NCBI GenBank assembly: GCA_046155895.1
Contig: JBJXFB010000087.1
Span: 1-64,000, forward strand
DNA length: 64,000 nucleotides
Direction: 5' to 3'
Origin: DASYPQ01 sp046155895
Lineage (GTDB): Bacteria; Planctomycetota; UBA1135; GCA-002686595
Each line of letters opens with the position of its first letter. The first letter of the stretch is position 1. Below the pieces are notes generated by a model. The model was not told the DNA's origin and made no database searches. It saw only the letters and a program-made list of their open reading frames with translations. Both the position numbers and the translations under genes were made by a program. Below, piece after piece: positions 33,830 to 41,045 of this stretch.

Positions 33830-34681
33830 ATGTCCGCGCTTCTCCTCGTCGCCGCATTGGCATGGCCTCCCCAGGATGCGACCGACAACCGTGGCGACCG
33901 GTTGGTGAAGGTGGAGCTGCTCGCCGATCGCGCCGCGATCCGCCCGGGCGAGGCCTTCTCCCTCGGCGTGCGACTGGTCATCGAGCCGAAGTGGCACATC
34001 TACTGGGAGAACCACGGCGACAGCGGCATGCCCACCCGCGCCAAGATCAGCGGGCCGAAGGGTTTCACTCTCGGCGCGCCGCGCTTCCCCGGACCCGAAC
34101 GGGAGGAGGCGGAGGGAGACATCGTCTCCTACGTGCACTACGGGGAGATCGTCCTCGTCGTGGACGGCGTCGCCCCCGATCCGATGCCGTCCGGAATCGC
34201 GAACGCCGACTTCACCGTCGAGGCGAACTGGCTCGTGTGCACCCAGGTCTGCTATCCCGGCTCGGGAGAGGCCAAGCTCCAGGTCCCGATCGCCGCGCAG
34301 GAGGCGAAGCCCGCGCCGGCGAACGACAGGCTCTTCCTCGAGGCTCGCGCCAAGCTGCCGAAACCGTGGTCGGAGCTCGCCGGAGCCTCGATCGAGTGGA
34401 GCGGAGACGACGGAAGCCCCGTCGCGGTCATCACCGTCCCTGGCGCGGCCGATCTCGAGTTCTTCCCGCTCGCCAGCGAGTCTACGAGCCTGCTCGGGCG
34501 CGAGATCGAGCCGGGCGCCGCTGCCTGCCGCCTCAGCGCGAGCTTGAGCTTCGAACCGCCGGCACCCGGAGCCGCGCCGCGCCTCGAGGGCTTGCTCCGC
34601 GTCCGCAAGGAGCGGAGCGGGGCGTTCTACCGTCTGGACAGCACCCCGAATCCCCCGGCCTCACCGGCCGGATCCCGTTGA
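33830..34681 (+). CDS. DsbD N-terminal-domain-like exported protein
   Basis: This 283-residue protein has a short leader (MSALLLVAALAWPPQ). A DsbD-alpha/ScsB-type beta domain follows, with WHIYWENHGDSGMPTR and the redox pair in WLVCTQVCYPG (C137 and C141). The membrane domain and C-terminal thioredoxin domain of full DsbD are absent. The protein ends after the N-terminal domain plus a Pro-rich tail. It is followed after 24 bp by a thioredoxin-like gene, so the two may form a split periplasmic thiol-exchange pair. An ATG at 33812 is possible but less likely. Confidence 0.8.
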   Translation: MSALLLVAALAWPPQDATDNRGDRLVKVELLADRAAIRPGEAFSLGVRLVIEPKWHIYWENHGDSGMPTRAKISGPKGFTLGAPRFPGPEREEAEGDIVSYVHYGEIVLVVDGVAPDPMPSGIANADFTVEANWLVCTQVCYPGSGEAKLQVPIAAQEAKPAPANDRLFLEARAKLPKPWSELAGASIEWSGDDGSPVAVITVPGAADLEFFPLASESTSLLGREIEPGAAACRLSASLSFEPPAPGAAPRLEGLLRVRKERSGAFYRLDSTPNPPASPAGSR

Positions 34682-34705
34682 CTTTGCCCCCATGGAGAAA
34701 ACCAA

Positions 34706-35365
34706 ATGAATCGTGTCCTGGATGTGATGACCCGCCGGTTCGGCGGCGCCTTGGCCGTCGGCCTAGCGCTGGCCGCCTTCTCCGCGACTGCCTGGACGGC
34801 CCAGGACGGCGACCAGGAGAAGAAGAAGGAACAGGAGAAACCTGCCGCCAAGGCCGAGATCGGCAAGCCGGCCCCGCCCTTCGAGCTCAAGGACGTCGAC
34901 GGCAAGACCGTCAAGCTCGCCGACTCGAAGGGCAAGACCGTCGTGCTCGAATGGTTCTGCCCGACCTGCCCGTACTGCGTGCAGGCCTACGGCGAGAAGG
35001 GCGCCCTGAAGAAGCTCCCCGAAGAGCTGGAAGCGAAGGGCATCGTCTGGCTCTCGATCGTGTCGGAGAAACCGGAGAACAAGGGCGGCAAGGTCGAGAC
35101 CATCAAGAAATTCATGGAGGACAACGGCCTGAAGGCCCCGATGCTCCTCGATCCCGACGGCAAGGTCGGGAAGGCCTACGGCGCGAAGACCACGCCTCAC
35201 ATGTTCGTCATCGACGGCAAGGGCATCCTCGTCTACCAGGGAGCGCTCGACAACGCGCCCTTCGGCAAGGTCGAGGGCGAGCGCGTCGCCTACGTCGAGG
35301 ACGCCCTGGCGGACCTCGCGGCCGGCAAGAAGCTCCGGAATGCCGAGACGAAGTCTTGGGGGTGA
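34706..35365 (+). CDS. Exported thioredoxin/peroxiredoxin-like protein with CPYC site
   Basis: This 219-residue protein has a signal peptide (about 1-31) and a charged Lys/Glu-rich linker. An AhpC/TlpA-like thioredoxin fold covers about 50-205. The redox site reads CPTCPYC: C85, C88 and C91, with C88 and C91 forming a glutaredoxin-like CPYC. A cis-Pro is in TTPHMFVIDG. Related proteins in this group reduce disulfides or hydroperoxides outside the cytoplasm. A GGAG lies 8 bp before the ATG. It pairs with the upstream DsbD-N-like gene and is followed by a strong hairpin. Confidence 0.85.
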   Translation: MNRVLDVMTRRFGGALAVGLALAAFSATAWTAQDGDQEKKKEQEKPAAKAEIGKPAPPFELKDVDGKTVKLADSKGKTVVLEWFCPTCPYCVQAYGEKGALKKLPEELEAKGIVWLSIVSEKPENKGGKVETIKKFMEDNGLKAPMLLDPDGKVGKAYGAKTTPHMFVIDGKGILVYQGALDNAPFGKVEGERVAYVEDALADLAAGKKLRNAETKSWG

Positions 35366-35408
35366 AGCATCAAGTACGCGAAGCCGTAGTTCACGGCTTC
35401 AAAAGGGC

Positions 35409-35450
35409 GCGGCGCGCAGAGTCCGGACTGGACTCTCCGCGCCGCGATCG
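35409..35450. terminator. Long GC-rich hairpin terminator between convergent genes
   Basis: A 16-bp stem with a single mismatch (35409-35424 with 35430-35445) closes a 5-base loop, followed by GATCG and a short T-run. It lies between the thioredoxin-like gene and the convergent gene ending at 35523, so it probably stops transcription from both sides. Confidence 0.7.
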
Positions 35451-35522
35451 TTTCCTCTCGGGAGTTGTGGGTGATCCCGGTCGATCAGGGGGTGGATCCG
35501 GGATCGCGCCGTCCCGCGCTGA

Positions 35523-36230
35523 TCACTTCAGCGTTTCGAGGATCTTCAGGTACGTTTCGGCGTTCTTGTCGAACTCGGCGGCATTCGCGGCCGACTCGAA
35601 GAGCACCAGCTTGTTGCCCCAGAGGTGCTTGTGGGTTTCCTTGCCCGCGAGGTCGACCAGGCTGACCGGGTCCTTCTTGTAGGGATAGGTCGGATCCTGC
35701 ATGTCGATGTAGGCCTTGTCGAGCTTCGCCTTGGCCGCGGCCTTGTTCGTGTCGAAGACCTTGACTTCCTCTTCACTGGCGAGCCGGTACAGACGGTTCT
35801 CCCAGACCTTGTCGACGGCCTTCGTTTCGTCGAGGAGAAGGTCGGACACGACCGACTTCTTCAGGGGATAGGTCAGCTTCTGCTGGCCCTTCACCGCGTC
35901 GTCGATCTGCTTCGACAGGGTGTCGAAGTTCGCATCGACGATGCCCTTCGAGCTTTCGTTCTCCAGGCGGAAGAGCTTGCCGCCCTTGACGTACTCGATC
36001 GGCTTCTCGGGAAGAGTCTTGCCGTTCGCGAGGTCGACCGTGAAAGGATAGAGCGGCTTGTGGACCAGGATGATGATGTCAGGGGAGGTGGTCGTCGCGC
36101 TCGCATCCGTGGCGGTGCCCGTCGTGGACTTGTCCGGCGCATCGGTGGCCTTGCCACCCTTCTGGGCCGAAGCCGGCGAGACGGCGACGATGGCCAGTGT
36201 CACGAGGGATAGGAGCAGGGTGCGTTTCAT
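35523..36230 (-). CDS. Exported lysine-rich protein with repeated Tyr-Pro-x-Lys motifs, unknown function
   Basis: This is a 235-residue product with a signal peptide (MKRTLLLSLVTLAIVAVSPA) and a Thr/Asp/Ala-rich linker. Three internal units carry similar words: LYPFTVDLANGK, LTYPLKKSVV and PTYPYKKDPVSL. Each is followed by a helix and an aromatic/Leu segment (KLFRLENES, RLYRLASEE, KLVLFESAA). The repeating pattern looks like YHS/heavy-metal-binding-like small domains, although the defining Cys residues are missing. A good ribosome-binding site (AAGGAA) precedes the ATG. The gene is divergent from the acyltransferase gene. Confidence 0.65.
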   Translation of the reverse strand: MKRTLLLSLVTLAIVAVSPASAQKGGKATDAPDKSTTGTATDASATTTSPDIIILVHKPLYPFTVDLANGKTLPEKPIEYVKGGKLFRLENESSKGIVDANFDTLSKQIDDAVKGQQKLTYPLKKSVVSDLLLDETKAVDKVWENRLYRLASEEEVKVFDTNKAAAKAKLDKAYIDMQDPTYPYKKDPVSLVDLAGKETHKHLWGNKLVLFESAANAAEFDKNAETYLKILETLK

Positions 36231-36332
36231 GAGAGTTGCTTTCCTTCTCTTTCGGGGTTGGGAAGCGGGATGATTACCGCGATTGTAAGGACAAGGGGTG
36301 TCCAGGCGAGAGGTGAACGATTCTAGGGAGAA

Positions 36333-37139
36333 ATGATGCCTTCCGGTGCGCCGGCATCTTCGGGGGGCCTTGACGGGGTCTGGAAGGCGGTTCGGGCAGC
36401 CGCCCGCCTTCTCGCCTTCGCGCTCGCCAACCTCGGGGTCGCCCTCGTCTTCTTTTTGGGACTGCCCCCGACCGTCGGCGACCCGGAGCGGCGGAGGAGG
36501 TGGCGCAACGCGATCTTCGCGGCGTGGGCGCGGGTCTCCCTGGCGTGCGCGGGCGTCCGCGTCGCGGTCCGCGGCGCCCCTCCTCGCGGACCATGCTTCC
36601 TCGTCGCCAACCACCTCGTGTACCTCGACATCTGGCTCCTTGCCGCGAGTACGTCGGCCGTCTTCGTGGCGGAGTCGGGGATCGAGCGCTGGCCCTTCTT
36701 CGGGTTCATGGCCCGGAGGCTCTCGATCATCTTCATCGACCGCGCGAACAAGCGGACGATCCCGGAAGTGAACCGCCGCATCGACGAGGCGTTGGCGACG
36801 GGGAACGTGCTCGTGGTCTTTCCCGAGGGCACGAACGGGGACGGGAAGAGCCTGCTCCCCTTCCGGTCGTCCCTGCTCGAGCCCGCGGCACGCGGCGGAT
36901 TCCCTGTGCACTGGGCATCGATCACCTACAGCACACGGGCTCCCGATCCTCCCGCCTCGCAGATCGTGGTGTGGAAGAAAGGCGTCAGGCTCCTTCACCA
37001 CGCGTGGAAGCTCCTGCTCCTCGATCGGGTCGACGCGACGATCACCTTCGGCGAGGAGGCGGTCCGCGGAACCGACCGGAAGGCGCTGGCGGCCGAGCTG
37101 CAGCGGCGCGTCGGGGGCGGATTGGCGCCCCTCGACTAG
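36333..37139 (+). CDS. 1-acylglycerol-3-phosphate acyltransferase family (PlsC-like)
   Basis: This 268-residue protein has an N-terminal membrane helix (about 25-45) and the acyltransferase motifs. Motif 1 is NHLVYLD with H94 and D99 in the H-x4-D arrangement; FPEGT (163-167) is motif 3. It would transfer an acyl group to lysophosphatidate or a related acceptor in phospholipid synthesis at the inner membrane. Precise acceptor is unknown. AGGGAG sits 3-8 bp before the ATG at 36333. The next gene begins 26 bp downstream in the same direction. Confidence 0.88.
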   Translation: MMPSGAPASSGGLDGVWKAVRAAARLLAFALANLGVALVFFLGLPPTVGDPERRRRWRNAIFAAWARVSLACAGVRVAVRGAPPRGPCFLVANHLVYLDIWLLAASTSAVFVAESGIERWPFFGFMARRLSIIFIDRANKRTIPEVNRRIDEALATGNVLVVFPEGTNGDGKSLLPFRSSLLEPAARGGFPVHWASITYSTRAPDPPASQIVVWKKGVRLLHHAWKLLLLDRVDATITFGEEAVRGTDRKALAAELQRRVGGGLAPLD

Positions 37140-37165
37140 GACAGGCGAACCCGCAGGAACCCTCG

Positions 37166-37900
37166 ATGTGCACCGCGACGTGGATCAGGACGAACGAGGG
37201 CTACGAGCTCTTCTTCAACCGCGACGAGCTCCGCACGCGCGCGCCAGCCTGGCCGCCGAGCGTGCGGGACAACGCGGGCGTCCGCTTCATCGCTCCCACG
37301 GACGGTGATGCGGGCGGCACGTGGCTCGGAGTGAACGAGCGGGGCCTCACGATCGGGCTCGCGAACGGCCCCGTGGGCGAATCCGACGGCACCCCGAGGA
37401 CCTTCCGCTCCCGCGGATTGCTCGTTCTCGACCTATTGTCGAGCACGAGCGTCGGCGAGGTGGGCGCGCTCCTCGGTCCCTCCGGGGGACTGCCGTACCG
37501 TCCGTTCGAGCTCTTCGCGATCGGAGCTCGGGGAGAAGGCCACATCTGGTCCTGGGACGGCCGCGAGATCAGGCGGCGCGAGGCCGACGCGCAGGGGGTT
37601 CTCCTCATCTCCTCCTCGCGTGATCCCCAGCGCGCCCGGGCCGAGCGGACGGCGCTCCTCGAGAGATACCGGCGCGAGCTCGGCAGCCTCGACGGAAAGC
37701 TCCTGGCCGACTTCCACGCCAGCCACGAACCCGAGCGGGGTGCGTGGTCGCCGTGCATGCATCGCGAGGACGCATCCACGGTCAGCGAGAGTCGGATCCG
37801 CGTCACCCGCGACGAAGTGACGTTCACCTACCTCCCCGGCCCACCTTGCGAGCGCCCGAGTCCCGTCCTCGTGAAGATCCCGAAAGGAAGATCCGTCTGA
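37166..37900 (+). CDS. NRDE/TANGO2 family protein
   Basis: This 244-residue protein begins MCTATWIRTNEGYELFFNRDE, which contains the family-defining N-R-D-E motif and a Cys at position 2 that could become the N-terminal nucleophile of an Ntn-hydrolase-like fold. TWLGVNERGLTIGLANG is also typical. Eukaryotic TANGO2 is linked to lipid and heme handling; bacterial roles are not established. The ATG at 37166 puts the Cys second, as in relatives. The gene is in line with the upstream acyltransferase gene and ends 73 bp before the FG-GAP protein gene. Confidence 0.82.
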   Translation: MCTATWIRTNEGYELFFNRDELRTRAPAWPPSVRDNAGVRFIAPTDGDAGGTWLGVNERGLTIGLANGPVGESDGTPRTFRSRGLLVLDLLSSTSVGEVGALLGPSGGLPYRPFELFAIGARGEGHIWSWDGREIRRREADAQGVLLISSSRDPQRARAERTALLERYRRELGSLDGKLLADFHASHEPERGAWSPCMHREDASTVSESRIRVTRDEVTFTYLPGPPCERPSPVLVKIPKGRSV

Positions 37901-37905
37901 GGTTT

Positions 37906-37923
37906 CGCGTCTGGCCGGACGCG
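37906..37923. terminator. Short hairpin after the TANGO2-like gene (weak terminator candidate)
   Basis: The stem CGCGTC/GACGCG (6 bp) closes a 6-base loop 6 bp after the TGA stop. No T-run follows, so the termination strength is doubtful. Confidence 0.3.
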
Positions 37924-37972
37924 TGGCTCTCGATTCTAATGAAGGCCCCGCGGCCCCCTTCGGAGTTGCTCC

Positions 37973-39925
37973 ATGCGATCTCTCGTTCTCGCGTTCGTCC
38001 CGGTCCTGTTCGCCCTCCCCGCGCGCGCCCAGATCACCGTCACGTCGTTGAGCCCGACGATGAACGCGTCGAACGTCTCGCCGAACACGCAGGTCGTGGT
38101 GGAGTTCGACCGCGCCGTGAATCCGGCGACGCTCCCCCCCAACCAGCCCCACTTCCACATCTCGGGGAGCGTGAAAGGACCGATCGCCGGAACGCTCGCC
38201 CTGGAGAACGGGAATCAGCGCCTGCGATTCACGCCCTCGGGCCCGTTCGAGGCGGGCGAGATCGTCCACGTCGAGCTCGATCGCTTCGTGCAGGCGCAGG
38301 ACGCGACGTTTCTGCGCGCGGGCGGCTGGTCGTGGTCCTTCCGCGTGGCCGCTGGTCCGGCTCTGCGGAGCTTCCAGGAGATCGACTCGATGACCGTCCG
38401 CACGACGCCGGGCGTCTCGGCGCGCGTGTACGGAGGAGGGCTGGCGGACTTCGATCAGGACGGCTGGGTCGACATCGCGGGAGTGTGCGAGGACTCGAAC
38501 GACGTGCGGATGTTCCTCAACCAGGGGACGGGGACCGGACTCTTCGACGACTTCCTGCCGACGACGTTCGCGACCGGTTCGACGCCCAGCCCGAACGAGC
38601 ACGCGGACCTGAACGGGGACGGGCTCCTCGACATGGTGACGGCGAACACGGGCGGATCGAACGTGTCCGTCCTGCTCGGCAACGGGAACGGGACTTTCGG
38701 GCCGAAGACGGACTACACGATCGGCAACGGGCCGCACGGGATCGCGGTGCTGGACGTGGACGGCGACGGCGACCTCGACATCGCAACGGCGAACACGGGC
38801 GCGGGCAACGTGGGGCTGCTGCGCAACAACGGCGCCGGTGTATTCGGCTCCCTCTCGACCTTCGATGGAGGCGGCAGCGGCGAGTACGCGATCGCGGCCG
38901 GGGATTACAACAACGACGGGCTGATCGACCTCGTCGTCGGGACGAGCGGCAGCAACGCCGCCACGGTGCTCTTGTCGAACGGGAACGGGACTTTCGTGAT
39001 GCAGACACCGACGAATGCCGGTGGCTCCCCGTGGATGATGCAGGCGGGCGACTTGAACAACGACGGCAATCTGGACATCTCGATCGCCCACGTCACGACC
39101 GGCTCGGTGATGTTCGGGAACGGGCTCGGTGGCCTCGGCGCGGCGCAGGTGCACGGCGCCGGCTCGAACGCGGTCGCCACCGACCTCGGCGACCTCGACG
39201 GCGACGGCGACCTCGACTGGGTGCTGTCCTTTTTCGGGTCGGCGGAATTCCGCGTGTTCCGCAACAATGGCGCGGGGACCTTCGCCTTCGATCAGAGCTT
39301 CGGCGCCGACGCGAACGGCTCCTGCGCGGGCCTCGTCGACATCGACGGCGACCGCGACATCGACATGCTGCTCTTCGACGAGATCGCGGACACGATCCGG
39401 GTGATGCGGAACCTGAACGGGACTTTCCAGCAGCTCTGCAGCCCCGGATTGGCCGGCGTGGTCTCGTGCCCGTGCGGCAACCCGCCGTCGGGTTCGGGGC
39501 GCGGCTGCAACAACTTCGGGGCGAGCAGCGGTGGCGCGAGCCTCAACGGATCGGGCGTCGCCTCGCTGGGCTCGGACAGCGTCGTGTTGAGCGCGGCGAA
39601 CGAGAACCTGACCTCGCTGACGATCTTCTGGACGGGACAGAACCTGATCTCACCCCCCGGCACGGCCCACGGAGCCGGCGTGCGCTGCGTCTCCGTGTTG
39701 AATCGCTTGTATTCGGGCAACGCCTCGGGCGGCGCGATCGCGCGGCCGGGCGGCTCGGACCCGAGCGTGAGCGCGCGCTCGGCCGCAGTAGGCGCCGCGA
39801 TCACCGCGGGGCAGACGCGCTACTACTTCACGATCTACCGCGACAACCTCGCCGCGGGACCGTGCGGCAATCCGACGAGCAACATCAACCTGTCGAACGC
39901 GCTGGGCGTGACCTGGGCGCCGTAG
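37973..39925 (+). CDS. Secreted FG-GAP/VCBS-repeat protein with Ig-like start and Cys-containing C-terminal domain
   Basis: This is a 650-residue protein. The signal peptide ends near ARAQ (1-20). A Big_5-like Ig domain follows (about 21-125). Seven or so FG-GAP/VCBS blades come next (about 150-490), several with calcium-loop words such as DVDGDGDLDIATANTG, DYNNDGLIDLVVG and DLDGDGDLDWVLS. A Ca2+-stabilised beta-propeller is predicted. The last 150 residues match the C-terminal domain of the protein at 5963-7642 (CPCGN, SARSAAVGAA, LSNALGVTW), probably a shared anchoring module. Direct repeats at DNA level (AACGGGAACGGGACTTTC) lie in the blade units. It probably binds sugars or proteins at the cell surface (inferred). 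Confidence 0.85.
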   Translation: MRSLVLAFVPVLFALPARAQITVTSLSPTMNASNVSPNTQVVVEFDRAVNPATLPPNQPHFHISGSVKGPIAGTLALENGNQRLRFTPSGPFEAGEIVHVELDRFVQAQDATFLRAGGWSWSFRVAAGPALRSFQEIDSMTVRTTPGVSARVYGGGLADFDQDGWVDIAGVCEDSNDVRMFLNQGTGTGLFDDFLPTTFATGSTPSPNEHADLNGDGLLDMVTANTGGSNVSVLLGNGNGTFGPKTDYTIGNGPHGIAVLDVDGDGDLDIATANTGAGNVGLLRNNGAGVFGSLSTFDGGGSGEYAIAAGDYNNDGLIDLVVGTSGSNAATVLLSNGNGTFVMQTPTNAGGSPWMMQAGDLNNDGNLDISIAHVTTGSVMFGNGLGGLGAAQVHGAGSNAVATDLGDLDGDGDLDWVLSFFGSAEFRVFRNNGAGTFAFDQSFGADANGSCAGLVDIDGDRDIDMLLFDEIADTIRVMRNLNGTFQQLCSPGLAGVVSCPCGNPPSGSGRGCNNFGASSGGASLNGSGVASLGSDSVVLSAANENLTSLTIFWTGQNLISPPGTAHGAGVRCVSVLNRLYSGNASGGAIARPGGSDPSVSARSAAVGAAITAGQTRYYFTIYRDNLAAGPCGNPTSNINLSNALGVTWAP

Positions 39926-39931
39926 CCGGCC

Positions 39932-41002
39932 CTACACCCGCGCCGCGACCGCCCGCATCTCCGCGACGACCATGTCCCCCACCTCGTTCGTGGGGTGCTC
40001 GCCCGTCCCGACGCCGCGCAGCCTCCTGGACCGCAGCAGATCGACCACCGAGCTCTCGATCGCGACCGCCGCCGCCTTCTCGCCGAGGTAGTCGCACATC
40101 ATCGACGCCGCCATGATCGCCGCCACGGGGCAGGCGACGTTCTTCCCGGCGTACTTCGGCGCCGATCCGTGGATCGGCTCGAACAGGCTCACCTTCCCCG
40201 GGTGGATGTTCCCCGACGCCGCGATCCCCATGCCGCCTTGGATCATGGCTCCGAGGTCCGTGATGATGTCGCCGAAGAGGTTCGTGGTCACCGCCACGTC
40301 GAACCACTCCGGGTTCTTCACCATCCACATGCAGGCCGCGTCGATGTACGCGTGGTCCGTCTTGACGTCCGGATACTCCTTCGCGACGTCCGCGAACACC
40401 CGCGTCCACAGATCCTGCGCCGGCACCGCGTTCGTCTTGTCGATCAGGAGCAGCTTCTTTTCCTTGTTCCGCGCGCGCGCCAGGTCGAACGCGTAGCGGA
40501 TGATCCGCTCCGTCCCGCCCCGCGTGTACCGCATCGGCTGCGACGACACCTCGTTCGGCCCGCCCTTGTCGATGTACTCGGGCTTCGCCGTGTAGGCGTC
40601 CTCCGTGTTCTCGCGCACGATCACCATGTCGACGTGCTCGGGCCCCTTGTCCTTGAGGGGGCACAGCCGCGCGTCGTACAGCTTCACAGGACGCAGGTTC
40701 ACGTACAGGTCGAGCCCGACCCGCATCCGCATGATCACGCCGAACTCCACCAGCCCCACCGGCGCCCGCGGATCGCCGATCGCACCGAGGAAGATGGCGT
40801 CCATCCCGCGGATCTCCTCGAAGGCCGCGTCCGGGATCAGCTCCTTGGTCGCGAGCCAGTGATCGGTCCCGAACGGGTAGCGGATCCTCCGCGTCTGGAA
40901 TCCGTACATCTCTCCCGCCGTATCGAGGACCTTGAGCGCCTCCCGCGTCACCTCGGGCCCGATGCCGTCGCCGGCGATCACTGCAATGTCGTACGTGGTC
41001 AT
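39932..41002 (-). CDS. Isocitrate/isopropylmalate dehydrogenase family enzyme
   Basis: This 356-residue NAD(P)-dependent beta-decarboxylating dehydrogenase has AGDGIGPEV at the N-terminus. The substrate loop is DLYVNLRPVKLY, followed by RENTEDAY and the metal/substrate segment TTNLFGDIITDLGAMIQGG with its paired Asp residues. PIHGSAP is near the nucleotide site. Sequence features fit 3-isopropylmalate dehydrogenase or tartrate/homoisocitrate relatives. It follows the swivel-first hydro-lyase gene by 43 bp, which supports a shared isomerase-then-dehydrogenase route as in leucine or 2-oxoacid elongation pathways. No 2-isopropylmalate synthase is nearby, so the substrate remains open. Confidence 0.85.
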   Translation of the reverse strand: MTTYDIAVIAGDGIGPEVTREALKVLDTAGEMYGFQTRRIRYPFGTDHWLATKELIPDAAFEEIRGMDAIFLGAIGDPRAPVGLVEFGVIMRMRVGLDLYVNLRPVKLYDARLCPLKDKGPEHVDMVIVRENTEDAYTAKPEYIDKGGPNEVSSQPMRYTRGGTERIIRYAFDLARARNKEKKLLLIDKTNAVPAQDLWTRVFADVAKEYPDVKTDHAYIDAACMWMVKNPEWFDVAVTTNLFGDIITDLGAMIQGGMGIAASGNIHPGKVSLFEPIHGSAPKYAGKNVACPVAAIMAASMMCDYLGEKAAAVAIESSVVDLLRSRRLRGVGTGEHPTNEVGDMVVAEMRAVAARV

Positions 41003-41045
41003 CTCGTTAGGCTGCGCTCTCGCGGTCCTCTTCGGAATCGCCCGA

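Noticed and set aside
38600..39450. Direct repeats in the FG-GAP gene as a possible CRISPR or mobile repeat
   Set aside because: They are in frame, encode the repeated calcium-loop blades, and have no regular spacers.
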